Shown: piece by piece, positions 58,809 to 64,000 of the stretch | Numbering within the stretch: the stretch's first letter is position 1 | Layout of the letters: the number at the start of each line of letters is the position of its first letter | From: Megalonaias nervosa | Taxonomy: Eukaryota > Mollusca > Bivalvia > Unionida > Unionidae | Assembly: GCA_016617855.1 (NCBI GenBank) | Contig: JAECUM010003311.1 | Location: forward strand, 1-64,000 | Length of the DNA: 64,000 nucleotides | Direction: 5' to 3' | The notes under the pieces: generated by a model | Seen by the model: only the letters and a program-made list of their open reading frames with translations | Told to the model about the DNA's origin: nothing | Database searches by the model: none | Position numbers and translations under genes: made by a program

Positions 58809-59754
58809 AAGGTATAAAACATTCATGCCACATCAGTGGGTGTGTTTTCATTGGGTCAGAGGGTACTGATCTCCTGGATGGAGACTAAGGATAAACCATA
58901 TGTGAACATATGTGACTGCATTACAACAATATATATAATTGTGCAGCAGGAGCAATGAACATGGTCTTTCATTCAAACCATTCTGTAACAAGAGACAGGA
59001 AAAAAGAGATCTTATTAACACTGATGTTCCTCCCAGGAAATCAGAGACATTTTAACTGGCAGCTTTAACAGCAGCATGCCAGTACTGAGACTTTTTTTTA
59101 TAATTTATGATCAGTATATCACTGGGAAATTAACTTATGCAGGAAATTACACAATACACTAAGCTCTCAACTAGGAAATGTAAAGCCAGAAATCAGTATA
59201 AAGAATAAACCGTCACCCTAGTAACATCCCTATTCTGAGCATGCTACTATACTCCAGAATGTACAGAACGATTTTAGGACCACTCGGAACAACATCAATG
59301 AAGGTTATTCAACAGTTTTTATCAGGTAATATGATAATATTTTAAATGTTACTGGTTTATAGCTGGATCATTTTGTCAATACCGAAATTCAACTTTTATG
59401 AAATGTAACCTAAATTAGGCCCATTTACCCTAAAATGTAATCTGTTGCCATGCAACTAGAAACTTTAGCTTTAAAAGTTACCAAAATTGAACTTTTACAA
59501 AATTAACCTTGAACTTTTACTTGGACCTTCTGACCCTCACTTATGGGGTTGCTTGTAAGGGAAGATTGAAATGAATAAACATGACTAGAAACTCCAGCTT
59601 TGCTGCAGAAATGAAAGTTCTGCTTTTATCTGTGAAACCATGAACAAAAAGCAAATAAACAATGAAAATGTGGCAGAAAGGGCACATTAAAAAAGTATTG
59701 TGTATATCCATGACAAATTCTGGACAATAACTTCAATGTCTCTCTTGGAATTGG
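58809..59754. other. non-coding stretch
   Basis: No repeat array or gene is visible. The right part probably belongs to the decayed pogo-type transposon that follows, but I cannot find its end. Confidence 0.4.
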
Positions 59755-60093
59755 GGAGAGGATTGCTCGAAAAGACCCTGGATGGTGCTTAGGAGCAAGA
59801 TCTCCCTTGCTCAGTGTCTATGCAATGATTTGCACGACCTAATAGCTTTGTTCCTCAAGTTTACAATGGAAAGGTGAAAAGAGGAGGAGTTTGATAATCA
59901 TGTCATAATTAACATGGATGAGACATCACTCATGTACTTTGATTGTGTGCTATTAAAAACAGTGGACCAAGTATGAATTAAAAAGCATTCTCATTTGTAC
60001 AACTGCCTCTGGGAAAAAACACATTATACTATTGTTCAGGTCATTTCAAATGCTGGAATATATACATTACCCCCCTCCTTTCACTATTTTCAA
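59755..60093 (+). pseudogene. pogo/Tigger-like transposase relic
   Basis: The plus strand reads ISLAQCLCNDLHDL, EFDNHVIINMDETSLMYFD (from about 59900) and then LKTVDQV, a stop, and TIVQVISNAGIYTLPP. NMDET followed by FD is the first-aspartate block of pogo-type DDE transposases, and the later V-x-A-x-G-x-x-LPP pattern fits the block before the second Asp. In-frame TGA codons occur near 59877 and 59971. The rest of the gene is lost, and an 87-bp hairpin interrupts the sequence at 60094. Confidence 0.68.
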
Positions 60094-60180
60094 ATTGACT
60101 TACTGTCTTTTTGTTATGACCACGATTATGTGTCAGCCTACACATAATAGTGGTCGTAACAAAAAGACAGTAAGTCAAAT
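60094..60180. mobile_element. 87-bp hairpin insert with 7-bp flanking duplication
   Basis: Two arms of about 40 bp (60094-60133 and 60140-60180) are complementary except for about three positions and enclose a 6-base loop (cagcct). The outer ends read attgacttactgtctttttg and its complement. The perfect direct repeat ttttcaa flanks it (60087-60093 and 60181-60187), as expected for a transposed element. Confidence 0.8.
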
Positions 60181-60187
60181 TTTTCAA

Positions 60188-60599
60188 GACACAAAAGATT
60201 TACTATTATAGTAGTGTAGTGGTAAGATCACATTAAATATTTCCTTTCTGACTAACTGACGCAAACTTCATCTCCAACTTCATCTGTTTTATTTCCAGCA
60301 AATCACTGAGACCTTTGCCTCAAAGTGACACCAGGTCTTAGACTGTGTCCTAAAATATAAGTTCTAGCAAAATATTACAGCAAAGCACTGTATTGTTTTG
60401 TTGTTTTCAGCTTAATGCTATTTCACAGTGCAAGATAAATTATACTTTGTGACCAGTATAACTGGTGGAGGAAGAACCCAGGAAAACCCTGGTAAGAACA
60501 ATCAAGCCACAGAAAGCTACTGGCAAGCTTTCTCACATACCCACATTGGCTAATACCAAAACTCAAACCCACATCATCAGTGATATCATTTTATCTTGT
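60188..60599. other. non-coding stretch, nothing recognised
   Basis: Sequence after the hairpin. The phrase tggtggaggaagaaccca with catgaaatccc-like text is reminiscent of a repeat, but I cannot assign it. Confidence 0.35.
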
Positions 60600-61057
60600 G
60601 CTGTGAATGGTGCATGGATGGATGGATGAAGGCATGGATGAACAAAAATATGAAAAATATTGAAGCTGAAGAATTATAAATAGCAAAAGGTACAGGTACA
60701 CCACATCTAAAAACAAATTTCACAGAGATATCTGAACAGTTTTGAAATTTTGCCCCAGAAACAAAAGTGTGGATAATAGAAGGAAGATAAGATAAATGGG
60801 GATATTTTGAACAGGTTTGGAATTTTGATCCAAAAACAAAAGTGTGAATAACATATGGCTGGATGAACAAACTGAACAAAAATGCTAAAATACTGAAACT
60901 GAAGAATTGTAAATAGGAAAAGGCACATATCTCTACACACCTAGTCTAATATATATATATATATACACCTAGTCTAATATATCTACACAACCAGTCTAAC
61001 ATATCTACACACCTAGTCTAATATATCTACAGACCAAGTTTAACATATCTGTGTGAT
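60600..61057. repeat. degenerate interspersed/tandem repeat
   Basis: A block of about 135 bp recurs twice (tgaacaaaaatatgaaaaat at 60640 and aacaaaaatgctaaaatact near 60875; ttttgccccagaaacaaaag near 60740 and its counterpart near 60825), followed by several cacacctagtctaatatatc units (60937-61045). Related to the stretch at 61290..61560 and to 29810..30235. Confidence 0.65.
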
Positions 61058-61288
61058 GTGATGTCATTTAGATTTTTAACTTAGCTTTAACAATTTTTCA
61101 GTCATGTCACTACGATGTCTGCAGTGTGACAGTTTATAGTGATGTCTAGCACCGGGCATCATGCCGCAGACATGTAGCATGATGTCCCACCCGGTCACAT
61201 TGTCCTGGCACCAGGCCGACCAGTCCTAACACCAACCTCTTAATGCTGAGTGCCAAGCAAGGCAGCTGTTAGTTCCATTTTGTAAAGT
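61058..61288 (-). mobile_element. tRNA-derived SINE body, copy 3, 5'-truncated
   Basis: The reverse complement contains gcattaagaggttggtgtta, ggactggtcggcctggtg, aatgtgaccgggtgggacat and gactgaaaaattgttaaagc, as in the other two copies. The tRNA head is missing. It lies within the ctagtctaatatatc repeat, which resumes on its other side. Confidence 0.85.
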
Positions 61289-61817
61289 CCAGTCCAACAT
61301 ATCTACACAACTAGTCTAATATATCTACACAACTATATCTACCAACTTTTAAACCGATATCTTCAATGTATTTTAATATAATGTTCCAGACCCAAAATTG
61401 TAGGTAAGAAATAAGTTTACAGAGAAAAAGAATCAAAATATTGAAACTTAGGAATTATGAAAACCAAAAGGCAAATCTGGACAACTAATCTCTACCAAGT
61501 TTCAAAGAGACATCTTAAATACTTTTTGAGTTTTGCTTCTGAAACTAAAATGATTACAGATGACAAGCAAATAGCCAAATGTACACAGTGATAGCTACAT
61601 ATCTTGTATTAGATAAGAAAATAAAATCAAAATATACAACCACTATAAATTATAAATTCTTGCCTATAAAATTTTCATGGCTATTTAAAAGTTCCATCTG
61701 TGCTTTTCACAAAATTTAGAATTTTTTGTCTTAGTTCATTTGTTATATGAGTCTAAAACAAAATCAATATAATACTTAATATTGTCAAATGTTTTAGAGT
61801 TAGTAATGTTGTTGGTA
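61289..61817. repeat. degenerate repeat continuing past the SINE
   Basis: Phrases caactagtctaatatatcta, gaaacttaggaattatgaaa, gtttcaaagagacatctt and ttgcttctgaaactaaaa belong to the same repeat type as 60600..61057. From about 61620 on nothing is recognised. Confidence 0.5.
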
Positions 61818-61893
61818 CCTGTACAGACAGCTGTATTAAATGCCTGTACAGACAGCTGTATTAAATGCCTGTACAGACAGCTCTATTAAATCC
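61818..61893. repeat. 25-bp tandem repeat, 3 copies
   Basis: Three copies of cctgtacagacagctgtatt plus aaatg. Confidence 0.95.
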
Positions 61894-62457
61894 ATGTCTA
61901 AGATTCCATTAATGTTATAGCCAAGAAAAATCAAATGAAAGAGTATCTTGTACTAATCCAACCTCTAATCGTTCTTCCTCCTAGATAAAGTGAAATATAT
62001 ACACCATATCATGAATAAATATTTATTTTTAATCTCACATAAATAAAAACTTACCCAAGACCCAACAAATGACTCTTTCTGACCATGGATTGGCTGCCAT
62101 CATCTGCATTGACCCTATAATTGTGCTGTCAGTTCCACTTGCTTCTGGTTTCTATTGCCTCTTTGAGAAGTTTATAATTCATGACATGCCCATTATTATC
62201 ACCTCTAATGGAAGAGTCAGTTTTCCTCAGATTCTCCCAAAAAGTTCAAGCTGATAAGGCTCTTCAGGGGGCACCTACACCAAATGACACCAAACAAGCA
62301 CAATAAGCTGCTGTACCTATGGAGTAACAGATATCTAGGATTTGGTACAAATGTATAGACACTGATCTACCATTACAAGTTTGCAGATCAGAATTGTTAG
62401 AGTTCATAAAATTCATAGGAACTAAGTAGTATGCTCAGGTCATTACTCACTACACTG
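61894..62457. other. non-coding stretch
   Basis: A 61-codon plus-strand frame at 62069..62254 has no recognised domain. No other signal is visible. Confidence 0.4.
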
Positions 62458-62750
62458 AACTTTTACCATCCTTACCAAGCTTAGCACCATCCATTTAATA
62501 TGGGGCAGTATAGCAGTCTTTTGGTACACTATTACCATCCTTACCCAGCTTAGCACCATTCATCTGATACTGGGCAGTATAGCAGTCTTTTGGTACACTA
62601 TTACCATCCTTACCAAGCTTAGCACCATTCATCTGATACTGGGCAGTATAGCAGTCTTTTCGTACACTTTTACCATCCTTACCAAGCTTAGCACCATCTG
62701 TTTCATATGGGGTAATATAACAGTCTTGGGTACACCTTTACCACTTTATT
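62458..62750. repeat. tandem repeat of about 70 bp, 4 copies
   Basis: The unit contains accatccttaccaagcttag, caccattcatctgatactgg and gcagtatagcagtcttttgg. Confidence 0.95.
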
Positions 62751-62979
62751 CCAATTATACACTAAAGCTTTAATTCCATTGACTATAACATTGTCAGTGT
62801 ATTTCACTGTTATCCAGTATGATCATGCATTCATATCCAGATGGAAGACTGTCTATCAGAAAGTCACAGTTATTCTTTAATTTAGGACTTTGGAAGGGCT
62901 GGTGTGGGGTGGAGTGGGGTGGGGTCAGCACAGAAAACTCCATCTCTGGTTTAATGAATCCAAATGTAGGTTTTAGCTA

Positions 62980-63112
62980 CTGTATATACTTGTATATAAG
63001 TCAGGTCCATCTACAAACAACATAAACCCTGAACTGCTGTTATTACATAATGCACTGACAGATCTGGGTCTGTGCAGTTGGATCCAACTTACATGCAGGT
63101 ACTTATTTCATA
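62980..63112. mobile_element. palindromic MITE, second copy
   Basis: The left end actgtatatacttgtatata (agtcaggtcc) and the right end ggatccaacttacatgcagg are roughly inverted. The core gacagatctgggtctgtgca matches the core of 24515..24717. Confidence 0.6.
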
Positions 63113-63379
63113 TTGTGTAATAGGTTCCAACATTGTATTAAAATCCTGATATTCAAGAGCAATCATTTATAAATTACATTCTAAGTCATACAAAATCTTG
63201 ACCTTTACTTTCAACAATAACAAAGAGATCCATTAATCAGATAAGGCTTCTCTACAGGGCAGACATTTCTAAGAGAAAACACATCAGCATGTCCTAAACT
63301 ATCAGTAATGGACCATAAGTGGAATGTGAGTCTTCAAAACTCTTTCCCAATGAAGTTCCCAAATCTGGACCAAATAGTG
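63113..63379. other. non-coding stretch, nothing recognised
   Basis: Short spacer between the MITE and the last minisatellite. Confidence 0.4.
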
Positions 63380-63585
63380 TAGCTTGATAGCTTAAAGCAA
63401 TGTGCCACAGGATCTTATATTGAAGCTTGATAGCTTAAAGCAATGTGCCACAGATCTTATATTGAAGCTTGATAACTTAAAGCAATGTGCCACGGATCTT
63501 ATAATGAAGCAATATAGTTTAGAACAGTGTGCCACAGGATCTTATAATGAAGCTTAATAGCTTATAGCAATGTGCCACAGGACAT
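63380..63585. repeat. 43-bp tandem repeat, about 5 copies
   Basis: The unit is gcttgatagcttaaagcaat plus gtgccacaggatcttatattgaa, with small indels. Confidence 0.94.
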
Positions 63586-64000
63586 ACCAAAGATATGGAT
63601 GATGTTCTTATAGGTCATCTAAAGAAATTCAACAAGATAAAGAATAAATCCAAATCAACAGTGATATGTCATGCAGCAGATGAAAGTTTGAATCTCTCCT
63701 CCATTCAACCTAAAAAATTACCATACCTCTCTGATGAGAAGCCCATCCTTAACGATAAGCCCATTCCAACCTCAAAACAATGTTGGCACATTTTATTTGT
63801 GACTACTTGACACACTAATAATCCCACACCCAATTTTCCAAGGAAACCCCTTTAACTTATCTTAGAAGAAAACGCTTCTAATCTGAACAAGAAACTTCTA
63901 TATAATTCCTTTCTGAAATTGTTGGAACATTCTTCTATAGTGAATTGTTGTGCCCTACTTACCAGTGAGGCCGTCAAAAGTATACAAAAATGAAATATGT
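63586..64000. other. non-coding right edge
   Basis: A 71-codon frame at 63595..63810 (plus) has ordinary composition but no motif I recognise, and no flanking splice signals that I would trust. I leave it uncalled. Confidence 0.35.

Noticed and set aside
63595..63810. 71-codon plus-strand frame with ordinary composition
   Set aside because: It has no recognisable motif or flanking splice signals and follows a tandem repeat. Its length is within chance for this window.

Overview
This is nuclear DNA from an animal, most likely a mollusc or another lophotrochozoan. It is AT-rich, has no operons or bacterial gene spacing, and is dominated by minisatellites and decayed transposons. Three points support the assignment: a neurexin-type exon with a clean splice donor; a tRNA-headed SINE whose central block resembles SINEs I know from mollusc genomes; and LINE, mariner, pogo, hAT and LTR relics typical of invertebrates. 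The species cannot be named from sequence alone.

The only host gene I can support is the first coding exon of an alpha-neurexin-like gene on the minus strand (25377..26118). It encodes a signal peptide, one laminin-G/LNS domain and one EGF domain, and ends at a GTAAGT donor. The remaining exons would lie beyond the left edge, so positions 1..25376 are probably the following intron, and the sequence right of 26118 is 5' flank or a 5' intron (inference).

Positions 1-25 kb hold a 27-bp minisatellite (1.6-2.9 kb), three old LTR-like relics, a SINE, a 1.26-kb element with inverted ends, LINE relics at 11.0, 13.0 and 18.0 kb, a solo LTR nested in the last of these, a hAT-like MITE (16.6 kb) and several minisatellites. 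Positions 27-45 kb are mostly tandem repeats with units of about 20-150 bp, including a 1.5-kb CA/TAGACAGA array beside a second SINE, and a minisatellite split by a 147-bp hAT-like MITE. A mariner relic lies at 41.6 kb and an inverted solo LTR at 45.5 kb.

The most informative element is a complete but broken LTR retrotransposon on the minus strand (48097..54878). It has both LTRs, a 4-bp target duplication (CTAA), a tRNA-Pro-like primer site, a polypurine tract, gag with a zinc knuckle, protease, integrase, reverse transcriptase and RNase H. Integrase precedes reverse transcriptase in one continuous frame. Its proteins are of Ty3/Gypsy type but its pol order is Copia-like, which is the hallmark of the Gmr1 lineage. 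To its right a 5'-truncated RTE-like LINE (56437..58501) sits inside a 48-bp minisatellite with an 11-bp target duplication. A pogo/Tigger relic at 59.8 kb carries an 87-bp hairpin insert. Many nested insertions keep their target-site duplications, so the order of events can be read. I saw no CRISPR array, operon or phage and no sign of a bacterial system.
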